From assembly GCF_001518015.1 (NCBI RefSeq), contig NZ_LPUY01000079.1:1-64000 (forward strand): a stretch of DNA of 64,000 bases, read 5' to 3'. Position 1 is the stretch's first letter, and each line of letters starts with the position of its first letter. Under the pieces are notes generated by a model. It had not been told where the DNA came from. It searched no databases and saw nothing but the letters and a program-made list of their open reading frames with translations. This DNA comes from Tritonibacter horizontis (GTDB lineage Bacteria; Pseudomonadota; Alphaproteobacteria; Rhodobacterales; Rhodobacteraceae). The position numbers and the translations under genes were made by a program. This document shows positions 8,789 through 17,256 of this stretch, one piece after another.

Positions 8789-9874
8789 CTAGGCGAGAGG
8801 GATCAGGTGATTGTCCCAGGCCAGCGGCGCGGTGGTCAGGGGCACGACCTGTGCGCCAGTCTGCGCCCCGATCCGCGCGACGGTGCCAGTGCCGGTGCTG
8901 GCGAGAAAGCCGCCGGGCGTGGTGGCAAGGCCGCAGACATCGGCCAGGCGATGTTCGACGATCAGCGCGCCGCTGTCACAGGCCATCACGTGCACCACAC
9001 CACCGCGCGGCGAGGTGACGGCGACCTGGGTCGCATCGCCGGAAAAGGCGATCGAGCCGCCATAGCCATCGAGGTTGCGCAGGCGGGGGTCCCCTTCGGC
9101 CATCAACCGGGGCGACCGACCGGGATGATGCAGCCCGACAATCGGCACATCGGCCCCGACATCGCCCTGCCACTGCATCGCAAATCCGACAGTGCCATCA
9201 GGGCGCACAGCGATATGGCGGATCGAGTTCTTGTGCAGGTCGCGTGGCAATTCCATCTGCTCTTCGATCTCGCCGGCAAGGCTGAGGTAGCTGAGGTTGG
9301 GGCGCATGAACGGAATGTTGAGTTTGGCGCGGCCGCTGTCCGGGTGGGTTTCGATGCCCCCATTGGCGACCACCAGCCCGGCGGCGTCTCGGCGCAGGCG
9401 GATTTCATGCGGGCCGATGCCGCCGGAGGAGACCTGTCCGATGCGGCGATAGTCGCGGGCGTCCCAGATGCCGATGATTCCGTCGCCGCTTTCGTAGGCG
9501 TTTTCCGTGGTGAACATTCGGGTGCCATCGGGGGTGAAAACCCCGTGGCCGTAAAAGTGATGCCCCTGCGGCGGTGACAGCCGGGCCAATTGGGCGCCGC
9601 TGCGGCAGTCGATGACATCGGCAAACCGGCCCGGGCGGCGGGCGAAGGCAACCGCCTCGGGACGGCTGGGGTGGGCGCTGGCAGCGTGGCCGCGGTCCGG
9701 CAAAGGGTGGCGAAACAGCACTGCACCCGTTGCCGAGAGACCGGCAATCACAAAGAGCCCCAATTCGTCTCGCCCGGCCGATAAAAAGGCTGGGGCGCCG
9801 GCATCGGCCCAGGTCGCTTTGGGCGCGAGGCTTCCGGCCATCAACCCGGCGAGGAATTTACGTCTGGAGTGCAT
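8789..9874 (-). CDS. DUF1513 domain-containing exported protein
   Basis: This 361-residue protein matches the DUF1513 family, which co-occurs with imelysins and DUF1111 proteins in iron-uptake loci. The N-terminus MHSRRKFLAGLMAG resembles a Tat signal (SRRKFL at 3-8), so it probably folds before export to the periplasm. The body has WD40/beta-propeller-like repeats such as HGVFTPDGTRMFTTEN and IAVRPDGT. The biochemical role is unknown. It is the last gene of the minus-strand iron locus, 21 bases after the second imelysin. Confidence 0.85.
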   Translation of the reverse strand: MHSRRKFLAGLMAGSLAPKATWADAGAPAFLSAGRDELGLFVIAGLSATGAVLFRHPLPDRGHAASAHPSRPEAVAFARRPGRFADVIDCRSGAQLARLSPPQGHHFYGHGVFTPDGTRMFTTENAYESGDGIIGIWDARDYRRIGQVSSGGIGPHEIRLRRDAAGLVVANGGIETHPDSGRAKLNIPFMRPNLSYLSLAGEIEEQMELPRDLHKNSIRHIAVRPDGTVGFAMQWQGDVGADVPIVGLHHPGRSPRLMAEGDPRLRNLDGYGGSIAFSGDATQVAVTSPRGGVVHVMACDSGALIVEHRLADVCGLATTPGGFLASTGTGTVARIGAQTGAQVVPLTTAPLAWDNHLIPLA

Positions 9875-9895
9875 GTTCAGTCCTTCCCCCGGCGA

Positions 9896-10924
9896 TCAAT
9901 CGCCATCCAGCGCGTTAAATCCGGCCTCCACCCCGAGGCTGGGGCCAATTTTGGTGGCAGCGATGGTTTTGATGTCGTGCACGTCCTGTTGCAGCGCCTC
10001 GATGCGAAACCGCTGTTGCGGGTCGGTGACCCCGGCAAAGATCGGATCGTCCGAGAGCGCCTCTGCGTGGCGGTCGGCCTTGTCAAAGGCGCCCGCCAAT
10101 TGCGCCTGCAGGGCGGGATCCCCGGCGGTGAGCAGTCGGGCCAGGTCACGCAGCGCGGCCAATTGGATCTGGACGTGACGCAGCGACCGGCCGGAGCGAT
10201 AGGCCTCGGCGCGGTTGGGGCGGGGCTGTTCAAAGGTGCCAAGCGGGCGACCCAGCCGCATGTCGGCGAGGATCTCCAGCCCGGTGGTGAGCGCCTTGAA
10301 CAGTTCCTGATGCACTTCGGTGTCGGTGCGATAGCGGGGATTGGCCTGTTGGTCCGGGCGTTGCAGCGCGGCGGCGAAGTCGTCTTGCCAATCGGTCAGG
10401 ATGGCCGCGGCATTGGCCGAAAGATCGCCGCTGACGGCGCGGATCAGGGCGCAGCGATAGGCGGCCGTGCCGAGATCGGCATAATCGGGATCATGCAATA
10501 GGTATTCCAGCGTGTAAAATCCGCGCACCGCGATGGAGGCGGTGGCGAATTCCGTCGCCGTTTCCACCACCGGGTCGCGGTCCAGCAGGAGGCTGCGCAG
10601 CGCCTTGGGTGTTTTGGAACGGCTGTCGGGCCAGAAAGCAATGGCAAAGGCCCGGTTGTCGACCTCGCTGGGGCCAAATCGCAGATGGCTGGCCGCGACC
10701 CAGGCGTCAAAGGCGCGGCCCCAGGCCTCCTCCAGAACCGGGGAGGTGGGGGCGCAGTCCTGTTGGGCAACCTCTGCAAAAGCCGCCGTTTCCTGCGCAA
10801 GGCGGGTGTAGGTCGGCAGAATGTGGTGATCGACGACCCGATCCGTCAGCGCATCGGCGCCTGCGGTGGCAGCACAGGCCAGACCAAAACACAAAGCGGC
10901 GGCGAAAGGGGCAATGGGGCGCAT
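9896..10924 (-). CDS. Imelysin-family periplasmic protein (second copy)
   Basis: This 342-residue protein has a signal peptide (about 1-23, ending ATAGADA) and an imelysin (peptidase M75-like) fold. The equivalent of the imelysin GxHxxE motif reads FYTLEYLLHD, so the usual histidine is missing, unlike in the copy at 13412-14680. Imelysins are linked to iron acquisition, probably binding iron in the periplasm; peptidase activity is not expected. The start overlaps the upstream DUF1111 stop (TGATG), implying coupled translation. Confidence 0.88.
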   Translation of the reverse strand: MRPIAPFAAALCFGLACAATAGADALTDRVVDHHILPTYTRLAQETAAFAEVAQQDCAPTSPVLEEAWGRAFDAWVAASHLRFGPSEVDNRAFAIAFWPDSRSKTPKALRSLLLDRDPVVETATEFATASIAVRGFYTLEYLLHDPDYADLGTAAYRCALIRAVSGDLSANAAAILTDWQDDFAAALQRPDQQANPRYRTDTEVHQELFKALTTGLEILADMRLGRPLGTFEQPRPNRAEAYRSGRSLRHVQIQLAALRDLARLLTAGDPALQAQLAGAFDKADRHAEALSDDPIFAGVTDPQQRFRIEALQQDVHDIKTIAATKIGPSLGVEAGFNALDGD

Positions 10925-12459
10925 CAGAGGGACTCCAGGAAGGTGATAAGGGCGGCGCGATCCTCGGGCGGCAGGGCGACGATGTGATCGCGGGCGGGCT
11001 GGGCCTCGCCACCGTGCCAGAGGATCGCCTCCAGCAGCGTGCGGGCGCGACCGTCATGCAGGAAAGTGGCCTTGTCGGAGACCTGCTGCGCAAGGCCAAT
11101 CCCCCAGAGCGGCGCGGTGCGCCATTCACGCCCCGTTGCGCGGCCTTCGGGGCGATGATCGGCGAGGTCCTCGCCCATGTCGTGCAGCAGCAGGTCGGAA
11201 TAGGGCCAGATCAGTTGAAAGCTCTGTTCGGCGCGGTCCAGCAGGCGGTGGGTGACGAACTTGGGCCGGTGGCAGTCGGCGCAGCCTGCGGTGTAGAAAA
11301 CCGCCTTGCCCCGCAGCACCTCCGGGGCGCTGACGTCGCGGCGGGCAGGGACGGCGATGTTGCGGCTGTAGAAGGTGATCAGGTCCATATTGGGCTGATC
11401 TATTTCGGTGCCGCGCTTGTCCTTGTCGCCATGGCGCGCGGCGCGGCAGGCGGTCTGGTGCGGGGTGCAGTCACCGAAGGGGTGCGCAAACAGGGGTGTC
11501 GAGATGCCGATGTCCCCGGACAGGGCGGCGGCGGATTGTTCGTGGATCGTAGCGGTGCCGGCCTTGAGGCCAAACCGGCCCAGCAGGATCTGCTGGAATT
11601 CGGTCGACCAGACCAGATTGGCGCGGCCGGAAATCCCGTCGCCATCGGCGTCGTCCGGGTCCGCAAGCGCCAGAATGTCGGCGGCGGGGATCGCCTCCAG
11701 CAGGCCCAGGCCGATCATCGGCGGGGCCACGCGGGCAGAAAGCATCGCCGCCGGATCGAGCGGGCCGTATCTCAGCTCGGCCGGGCGGAAGCGGGGGCGG
11801 CGCAGGCTGACCTGTTCGCCGCCGTTCAGGGGGATGATGTCTTCGGTGAAGGTGACCTCAAGCCGGTATTCCGCATCCACCCCCGGCGCGGAGAAATCCT
11901 GCATCTGCCAGCCGTAGACCGGGTCCGGTGCGGTGCCGATATAGTCCGGGATCGCGGCCATTTCCGGCGGGACAGGCCCGGGCACCGAAAGGCGCAGGAA
12001 GGTGGAGGCAGAGCGATAGTCCGGTCCGTCCGGCAAGTGGCCGCGCCCGTCGCGGATGTGGCAGCGCTGGCAGGAGCGGGCGTTGTAGATCGGCCCGAGC
12101 CCATCTGACGCCAGGGTGGACGCCGGGGCAAAGACCCAGAGCTTGTCGAACAGCGCCTCGCCCAGGTGGAATTCAAGCCCTTGTTCAAAGGTCAGGTTCC
12201 CCGAGGCGGCGCTATAGGCCTCGCGGTCGCTGCGGGGCGGCACGGTGGCGGCGCCTGCGGGATTGTCCTCGAAGGGTTCGGCGCTGTCGAACTGGCCCGT
12301 GGGAGCGGTCACACGGGCCACGCGGGCGGCCTCGTCCCGGCTGCGCGGCAGGCTGGAGAGATGTGGTTCTGCCAGACCGGGGGGGATGTCGGCGGCAAAA
12401 AGCGGGGTGGCCAACCCCAGAATGGCGGCCAACCCCAGATGCCTGGCGGGCTTATTCAG
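10924..12459 (-). CDS. Di-haem oxidoreductase-like protein (DUF1111)
   Basis: This COG3488/DUF1111 protein has two c-type haem sites, CQRCH at residues 130-134 and CADCH at about 392-396. The start is uncertain. A CTG at 12459, overlapping the bacterioferritin stop, gives a convincing signal peptide ([21 protein letters not shown]) of about 22 residues; a TTG at 12432 is the alternative. With either start the mature protein is the same. Family members sit with imelysins and are thought to take part in periplasmic iron redox chemistry, but this is not proven. The length, 511 residues, is normal. Confidence 0.86.
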   Translation of the reverse strand: MNKPARHLGLAAILGLATPLFAADIPPGLAEPHLSSLPRSRDEAARVARVTAPTGQFDSAEPFEDNPAGAATVPPRSDREAYSAASGNLTFEQGLEFHLGEALFDKLWVFAPASTLASDGLGPIYNARSCQRCHIRDGRGHLPDGPDYRSASTFLRLSVPGPVPPEMAAIPDYIGTAPDPVYGWQMQDFSAPGVDAEYRLEVTFTEDIIPLNGGEQVSLRRPRFRPAELRYGPLDPAAMLSARVAPPMIGLGLLEAIPAADILALADPDDADGDGISGRANLVWSTEFQQILLGRFGLKAGTATIHEQSAAALSGDIGISTPLFAHPFGDCTPHQTACRAARHGDKDKRGTEIDQPNMDLITFYSRNIAVPARRDVSAPEVLRGKAVFYTAGCADCHRPKFVTHRLLDRAEQSFQLIWPYSDLLLHDMGEDLADHRPEGRATGREWRTAPLWGIGLAQQVSDKATFLHDGRARTLLEAILWHGGEAQPARDHIVALPPEDRAALITFLESL

Positions 12460-12937
12460 CCTCGTCCATCTTGGACGCGTTGAGGTGGGCGTAGTTCTCG
12501 GCGCCAACGCGGTCGTGCAGTTCAAGCTGGGTCTCCAGGAAATCGATATGGCCCTCTTCGTCGGCCAGAAGCTCCTTGAAGAGATCCATGGTGACGTAAT
12601 CGCCTGAGGACCTACAGTATTCCGATGCTTCCTTGTAGAGGGCGCGGGCCTCTTCCTCGGCCGCCAGATCACATTCCAGTGTTTCCTTGGGCGATTGGCC
12701 GATGCGCAGCGGGTCGAGCGTCTGGAGATTGGGATGACCCTCAAGGAAGATGATGCGATCCATCAGTTTGTCCGCATGCTGCATCTCTTCGATGCTTTCC
12801 TCGCGGCTTTTCTTGGCCATGTGGCCAAGGCCCCAGTCGTCCTGCAGGCGGTAGTGCAGCCAATACTGGCTGATCGCGGTCAACTCGCTCCTAAGTGCTT
12901 TGTTGAGATACTCGATGACTTTGGGGTCGCCCTTCAT
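12452..12937 (-). CDS. bfr: Bacterioferritin
   Basis: This is the haem-containing iron-storage protein. All the family ligands are visible: ferroxidase residues E18, Y25, E51, H54, E94, E125 and H128, and haem-binding M52. The protein is 161 residues, as expected. The ATG giving [12 protein letters not shown] is chosen; the frame extends upstream only within the bfd gene. It overlaps the end of bfd by 47 bases and its stop overlaps the likely start of the DUF1111 gene, so storage and transport genes appear translationally linked. It acts in the cytoplasm. Confidence 0.95.
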   Translation of the reverse strand: MKGDPKVIEYLNKALRSELTAISQYWLHYRLQDDWGLGHMAKKSREESIEEMQHADKLMDRIIFLEGHPNLQTLDPLRIGQSPKETLECDLAAEEEARALYKEASEYCRSSGDYVTMDLFKELLADEEGHIDFLETQLELHDRVGAENYAHLNASKMDEAE

Positions 12938-13178
12938 AATCGCTCTCCGAAGAAATGGCTGTGCGTAGGTTCTGCAGATGTGCAGGTACACTCACCTTAG
13001 CGTTAGAGCGCATGGTGTCCAGAAAGAGCGACATACAGCCGCCACAATCGGCCTTTTTGCCGAGGGCGCGGTAAATTTTTCCAGGCGTGATAATGGTTTG
13101 CTGGTCAGAAGCCCGCATCCAGTCGATCGCGGCATGGATGTCGCTATCGGAGATTCTCGTGCAGTGGCAAATGATCAT
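12891..13178 (-). CDS. bfd: Bacterioferritin-associated ferredoxin Bfd
   Basis: Bfd is a [2Fe-2S] protein that reduces the bacterioferritin haem to release stored iron. The four ligands are C4 and C6 (CHC) and C45 and C48 (CGGC). At 95 residues it is longer than the usual 60-70, with an unconserved tail (about 65-95) that lies over the start of bfr. The tail may exist only because of this overlap. The gene is first in bfd-bfr-DUF1111-imelysin-DUF1513. Confidence 0.92.
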   Translation of the reverse strand: MIICHCTRISDSDIHAAIDWMRASDQQTIITPGKIYRALGKKADCGGCMSLFLDTMRSNAKVSVPAHLQNLRTAISSESDYEGRPQSHRVSQQST

Positions 13179-13231
13179 GACCGGTCACCGATCCTTAGAG
13201 ATTCTATAGGCTACTTGCTTGCCTTCAGTAT

Positions 13232-13262
13232 CTGACTAAAAGACTATGTTTGCAAGTCAAAA
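13232..13262 (-). promoter_or_regulatory. Candidate promoter/iron-responsive site upstream of bfd
   Basis: On the minus strand TTGACT (13255-13260) looks like a -35 hexamer. TGACT and AGTCA form an inverted repeat with a 17-base centre. A similar TTGACTT arrangement precedes hemP. An iron regulator such as an IscR/RirA-type protein could bind here; this is inference. Confidence 0.35.
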
Positions 13263-13353
13263 AGCGGAGTGAAATAGTCAGGAAGGCGTGAGGCGGCAGG
13301 CAACAACCGCAAGATCCCTCCCCTCGGCGCCTTATTCCAAGCTGGGGGAGATG

Positions 13354-13384
13354 AAAAAGGAGCCGCATCCGCGATGCGACTCCT
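13354..13384 (-). terminator. Rho-independent terminator of the imelysin gene
   Basis: Read on the minus strand, AGGAGTCGCATC (13373-13384) pairs with GATGCGGCTCCT (13358-13369) across a GCG loop with one mismatch. It is followed by five T residues (13354-13358). It lies 28 bases past the imelysin stop and separates hemP-imelysin from bfd. Confidence 0.85.
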
Positions 13385-13411
13385 CATCGGTTTCGGGGAC
13401 TTAATTTGTGT

Positions 13412-14680
13412 TTATTCGAAAACCGCCGTGGGGTTGTCGAGCGAGTCGGAACCTTCAATCGCGACACCGTCCAGGTCGAGCGCGCTCACGACGCGTTCGA
13501 TAGAGCGGGTCTGATCCACCAGCGCTTCGACACCGCCCATGACCAGTGCTTCACCGGCTGCGTTGCCTTGTTCCAGCATCTGGTCGTAGGAGAAGCCCGC
13601 CTCGGCTGCGGTTTTGATCCGGCCGAGTTTCAGCATGGTGGTGGCCAGCTTGCCGGTCAGTTCTGCGTTCAGATCCGCATCGGCGGCGGCGACCAGATCG
13701 GCGAGGGCCGGACCGGAGACCAGTTCGCCATTCACCCGCACATATTCGCCGAGATAGACGTTCTGCACGCCGAGCCCGTCGAAATAGTGGCTGTTGTGGG
13801 TGTTGTCGGAAAAGCAATCGTGCTCTTCCTCGGGGTCGTTCAGCATCAGGCCAAGGCGCATCCGCTCGCCCGCGGTTTCGCCATAGGACAGGGAGCCCAT
13901 GCCGGTCAGCATGGCGGTGATGCCGGCGTTTTCATCCGACAGCAGGGTGTCGCGTGCCTCGCCATCGCTGCCCCATTGCGCGGTGATCCATTCCAGATCG
14001 GAGACCAGCAGGTCGGCGGCGGCCTTCAGATAGGCGCCCCGACGGTCGCAATTGCCGTTGGTGCACGCGTCGCCCGCCGCGTAATCGGTCCAGGGGCGAT
14101 TGCCTGCGCCATGTTCGGTGCCGTTCAGATCCTGACCCCAGAGCAGGAATTCGATGGCGTGATAGCCGGTGGCCACGTTGGATTCGACACCTTCGGCCTC
14201 GTGCAGCGCGCCTTCGAGCAGCGCGGGCGTGATGTCGGAAGCGTCGATGTTCTCGCCCGAGAGGGTGAAGGCCGGGTTGGCCACGACATTCAGCGCAGCG
14301 GCGGCGTTTTCGTCGGTGGCCCCGCCATAGGACGCGTCAACATAGTCGATCAGCCCCTCGTCCAGCGGCCAGGCGTTCACCTTGCCTTCCCAATCGTCCA
14401 CGATGGCATTGCCGAACCGAAAAACTTCGGATTGCTGATAGGGCACCCGTGCTGCCAGCCACGCGTCCTTGGCCGCCTGCAGGGCCTCGGCCGAGGGGGT
14501 GGCGATCAGCGCCTCGATTGCCGCCTGAAGCGTCTTGGCGGTGATCAGGCTGTCTTCGTATTTGGCTTCGGCGATATTGGCGTAGGTGGTCAGAACCTCC
14601 GCCTTGGAAGCTGCGAAAGCGGCCGGTGTGCCTACGGTCAAAGCCGCGATTGCGGCACCGGTGAGAAACGGCGTTTTCAT
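13412..14680 (-). CDS. Imelysin-family iron-regulated protein (IrpA type)
   Basis: This 422-residue exported protein has a signal peptide (about 1-23, ending PAAFA) and the canonical imelysin motif GYHAIEFLLWG at about residues 172-182, which holds the GxHxxE metal-binding signature. It resembles cyanobacterial IrpA and EfeO-like M75 proteins and probably binds ferric iron in the periplasm. A GAGGA ribosome-binding site lies about 8 bases before the ATG. It follows hemP by 57 bases and is closed by a strong terminator. Confidence 0.92.
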   Translation of the reverse strand: MKTPFLTGAAIAALTVGTPAAFAASKAEVLTTYANIAEAKYEDSLITAKTLQAAIEALIATPSAEALQAAKDAWLAARVPYQQSEVFRFGNAIVDDWEGKVNAWPLDEGLIDYVDASYGGATDENAAAALNVVANPAFTLSGENIDASDITPALLEGALHEAEGVESNVATGYHAIEFLLWGQDLNGTEHGAGNRPWTDYAAGDACTNGNCDRRGAYLKAAADLLVSDLEWITAQWGSDGEARDTLLSDENAGITAMLTGMGSLSYGETAGERMRLGLMLNDPEEEHDCFSDNTHNSHYFDGLGVQNVYLGEYVRVNGELVSGPALADLVAAADADLNAELTGKLATTMLKLGRIKTAAEAGFSYDQMLEQGNAAGEALVMGGVEALVDQTRSIERVVSALDLDGVAIEGSDSLDNPTAVFE

Positions 14681-14737
14681 AGGTAGTATCCTCGTTGGAC
14701 TTTGGAAAATTGCGGCAAATCGCCAGGGGGTGATCGG

Positions 14738-14917
14738 TTACTTGGTCAGAATCAGCTTGCCCGCGCGGGTGATGCGCAGCGAATAGATCTGTCCATTCAA
14801 AAGGATGCGGGCCTGGACGCCACCACGGGTGAGGTCCTCGGCGTGATAGGTCGGATAGGTTTCAGGTTGCGTTGCGGCAGCCATGTCTTCTTGGGAGATC
14901 GGTTTCAGATTTGTCAT
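14738..14917 (-). CDS. hemP: Haemin uptake protein HemP
   Basis: This 59-residue reading frame starts MTNLKPISQEDM and ends with the HemP signature YSLRITRAGKLILTK. HemP is a small conserved protein encoded next to haem and iron transport genes, and in some bacteria it activates haem-receptor expression. It lies 57 bases upstream of the imelysin gene on the same strand and is probably cotranscribed with it. The promoter region at about 15165-15205 has an iron-box-like palindrome. No haem receptor or haem ABC transporter is in the window. Confidence 0.87.
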   Translation of the reverse strand: MTNLKPISQEDMAAATQPETYPTYHAEDLTRGGVQARILLNGQIYSLRITRAGKLILTK

Positions 14918-15164
14918 CGAGCGCGCCTCTGTCTCTGCTCTGCATTGTCAAACAGCCACTCAAGGCAGAAACCCGTCTGTGGGGAGGTCTCGCACAGGGC
15001 GCTGGACCACAGGTCGACACGGGCCAGCCGATCACCCTCACAAGGAGTGTGCAGGTCGGGGTCCGGTGCGGGGACAGCAGGAGAGGAGCCAGAGAGGGTC
15101 AACATGGAGCAATAGCAATGTTCGGGTTGTCGGCTGGCCTGCGGTCGGACAGGTTGGCTGGATC

Positions 15165-15205
15165 TTCTTATACCTGATTTATTTGGTCAGATAAGTCAAT
15201 CCGAT
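15165..15205 (-). promoter_or_regulatory. Candidate hemP promoter with CTGA-N9-TCAG box
   Basis: On the minus strand TTGACT is followed by CTGACCAAATAAATCAG, a palindrome with CTGA and TCAG arms and a nine-base centre (15174-15190), then TATAAG. TGA-N9-TCA matches the published RirA-type iron-box pattern. The -35 to TATAAG distance is longer than ideal, so the exact promoter is uncertain. Confidence 0.45.
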
Positions 15206-15336
15206 AATTTTACTCGGAATTGATCGGCAGGCCTTTTGGCGCGGCGGGCAGTGTTCGGGGTCCGTGCGATAGCCCTGCGGGACCCGTGCGGGACCCGGTG
15301 GTCTTTGGTCCAGCGACCAATGCGTCCACCACGACG

Positions 15337-15370
15337 CATCAAGGCCGCCCGGTGTGGGGCGGCCTTGATG
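15337..15370 (-). terminator. Hairpin downstream of metG
   Basis: A perfect 13-base stem, catcaaggccgcc (15337-15349) with ggcggccttgatg (15358-15370), closes an eight-base loop. It lies 24 bases past the metG stop. There is no T-run, so termination or 3'-end protection are both possible. Confidence 0.65.
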
Positions 15371-15393
15371 TCTGTTGTCATCCTGTGGCGCGA

Positions 15394-17115
15394 TCAGTCC
15401 TTGCGGACACCGGCAAAGCGGGCCTGCCACTCTTCGCGCTGCTCGTCGGTGATCTTGGCAAAGAGCACTTCCGGCACGGTAAAGCTGTGACCGGCAGGCA
15501 GCGCGGACAGGGCGGCGGTGATGTCTTCGGGCCAGCTGCGGTCGTCGGTGCCGAGGGCCGCAAAAAGACCCTCCGCAGCCGTCGGAATGAACGGGGCCGA
15601 CAGAACGGCATAAAGCCGGATCAGGTTGAGGCCGAGACGGACCTGGGCTGCGGCCTGCTCCGGGTCTTGCTTGAACACCGACCAGGGTGCGGCGGATTGA
15701 AGGTATTCATTGCCCGCCACCCAGATCGCGCGGAGTTCCTGCGCCGATTTGCGCACGTCCATCGCCTCCATGTGGCGCTCATAGGCGCCGACCCGGGTTG
15801 TCAGCTCTTCGATGAGCGCCTGTTCCCGAGCGCCCCACGCGCCACCTGCGGGCACCTCTTCGCCGAATTTGGAGCGGCAGAATTTGGTGATGCGGGAGAC
15901 GAAGTTGCCCAGCACATCCGCCAGATCCTTGTTCACGGATTGCTGGAAATTCTCCCAGGTGAATTCGGAATCAGAACTTTCCGGGGCGTGCGACAACAGC
16001 CACCAGCGCCAGTAATCGGCCGGCAGCAGCTCCAGCGCCTGGTCCATAAAGACGCCGCGCCCCTGGCTGGTGGAGAATTGGCCACCGTCATAGTTCAGGT
16101 AGTTGAAGGACTTCAGGTGATCGACCATTTTCCACGGTTCGCCCGATCCAAGGATGGTCGCCGGGAAGGAGAGGGTGTGGAAGGGGACGTTGTCCTTGCC
16201 CATGAACTGCACATAACGCACGTCGTCAGCGCCCATGTCGGTGCGCCACCAGCGCTGCCAGGCCTCGTCACCCAAGCCCTGTGCCGCGGCCCATTCGCCG
16301 GCTGCGGCGATATATTCGATGGGGGCGTCGAACCAGACGTAGAAGACCTTGCCCTCCATGCCGGGCCAGTCCTTGTCGCCGTTCTTGACCGGCACCCCCC
16401 AGTCGAGATCGCGGGTGATGCCACGGTCCTGCAGGCCGTCGCCATCATGCAGCCATTTCTTTGCAATCGAGGTGGTCAGGATCGGCCAGTCCTGTTTGCT
16501 GTCGATCCACTGGTCGAGCTGGTCACGCAGGGCAGATTGACGCAGGAACAGGTGCTTGGTCTCGCGCACTTCCAGATCGGTGGAGCCGGAGATCGCCGAG
16601 CGCGGGTTGATCAGATCGGTCGGGTCGAGCTGCTTGGTGCATTCCTCGCACTGGTCGCCGCGCGCCTTGTCAAAGCCGCAGTTGGGGCAGGTGCCCTCGA
16701 TATAGCGATCCGGCAGGAAGCGGCCATCGGCGTTGGAATAGACCTGTTTTTCCGACACTTCGGAGATCAGGCCGGCCTCGGCCAGCTTGCCCGCGAAATG
16801 CTGGGTCAGCGCGTGGTTCTGCGGGCTGGACGAGCGCCCGTAGTGGTCAAACGACAGGCCAAACCGGTTGGCGATATCGGTCTGCACCCCGTGCATTTCG
16901 GCACAATAGTCCGCGACCGGTTTGCCGGCCTTGGCGGCGGCCAGTTCGGCGGGGGTGCCATGTTCGTCGGTGGCGCAGAGGAACAGCACCTCATTGCCGC
17001 GACCCCGGTTGTAACGGGCATAAAGATCCGCAGGCAGCTGGCTGCCCACGAGATTGCCGAGGTGCTTGATCCCGTTGATGTAGGGAAGTGCCGAGGTGAT
17101 GAGAATTCGGGCCAT
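15394..17115 (-). CDS. metG: Methionyl-tRNA synthetase
   Basis: This class I synthetase charges tRNA-Met. The HIGH-box variant is HLGN (18-21) in [13 protein letters not shown]. Paired cysteines CPNC (about 142-145) and CEEC (about 155-158) form the zinc knuckle. A WIP-like catalytic core and an anticodon-binding domain follow. The protein is 573 residues and lacks the C-terminal tRNA-binding EMAP domain of E. coli MetG. The position of the KMSKS loop reads FSTSQGRG (about 346-353), so the classical lysines are absent. The start MARILITS is chosen over an in-frame ATG three codons upstream. Confidence 0.95.
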   Translation of the reverse strand: MARILITSALPYINGIKHLGNLVGSQLPADLYARYNRGRGNEVLFLCATDEHGTPAELAAAKAGKPVADYCAEMHGVQTDIANRFGLSFDHYGRSSSPQNHALTQHFAGKLAEAGLISEVSEKQVYSNADGRFLPDRYIEGTCPNCGFDKARGDQCEECTKQLDPTDLINPRSAISGSTDLEVRETKHLFLRQSALRDQLDQWIDSKQDWPILTTSIAKKWLHDGDGLQDRGITRDLDWGVPVKNGDKDWPGMEGKVFYVWFDAPIEYIAAAGEWAAAQGLGDEAWQRWWRTDMGADDVRYVQFMGKDNVPFHTLSFPATILGSGEPWKMVDHLKSFNYLNYDGGQFSTSQGRGVFMDQALELLPADYWRWWLLSHAPESSDSEFTWENFQQSVNKDLADVLGNFVSRITKFCRSKFGEEVPAGGAWGAREQALIEELTTRVGAYERHMEAMDVRKSAQELRAIWVAGNEYLQSAAPWSVFKQDPEQAAAQVRLGLNLIRLYAVLSAPFIPTAAEGLFAALGTDDRSWPEDITAALSALPAGHSFTVPEVLFAKITDEQREEWQARFAGVRKD

Positions 17116-17256
17116 ATCGTCCATCCACGTCGCTTGTCTGGCTGCCCGTCTATCGCATGCGGCAGGGCGCGAAAACCCCATGTTATGAGGCGGCGCGAAG
17201 AAACTGATGAAATGGCTTCATCCGGGTTGTGCGGGCGGGGTGTCGCGGGGACGGCG

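Larger units (their letters stand above)
14918..15393. other. Intergenic region between hemP and metG
   Basis: No convincing gene is present in these 476 bases. A 63-codon minus-strand frame at 14914-15105 has no family resemblance and overlaps the hemP start. The region holds the likely hemP promoter at about 15165-15205 and a hairpin after metG at 15337-15370. It also holds a small inverted repeat ttggtc/gaccaa at about 15305-15320 and a short duplicated gcgggaccc near 15278-15297. Confidence 0.6.

Noticed and set aside
14914-15105. 63-codon minus-strand frame upstream of hemP
   Set aside because: No family resemblance; it overlaps the hemP start and the likely leader region.
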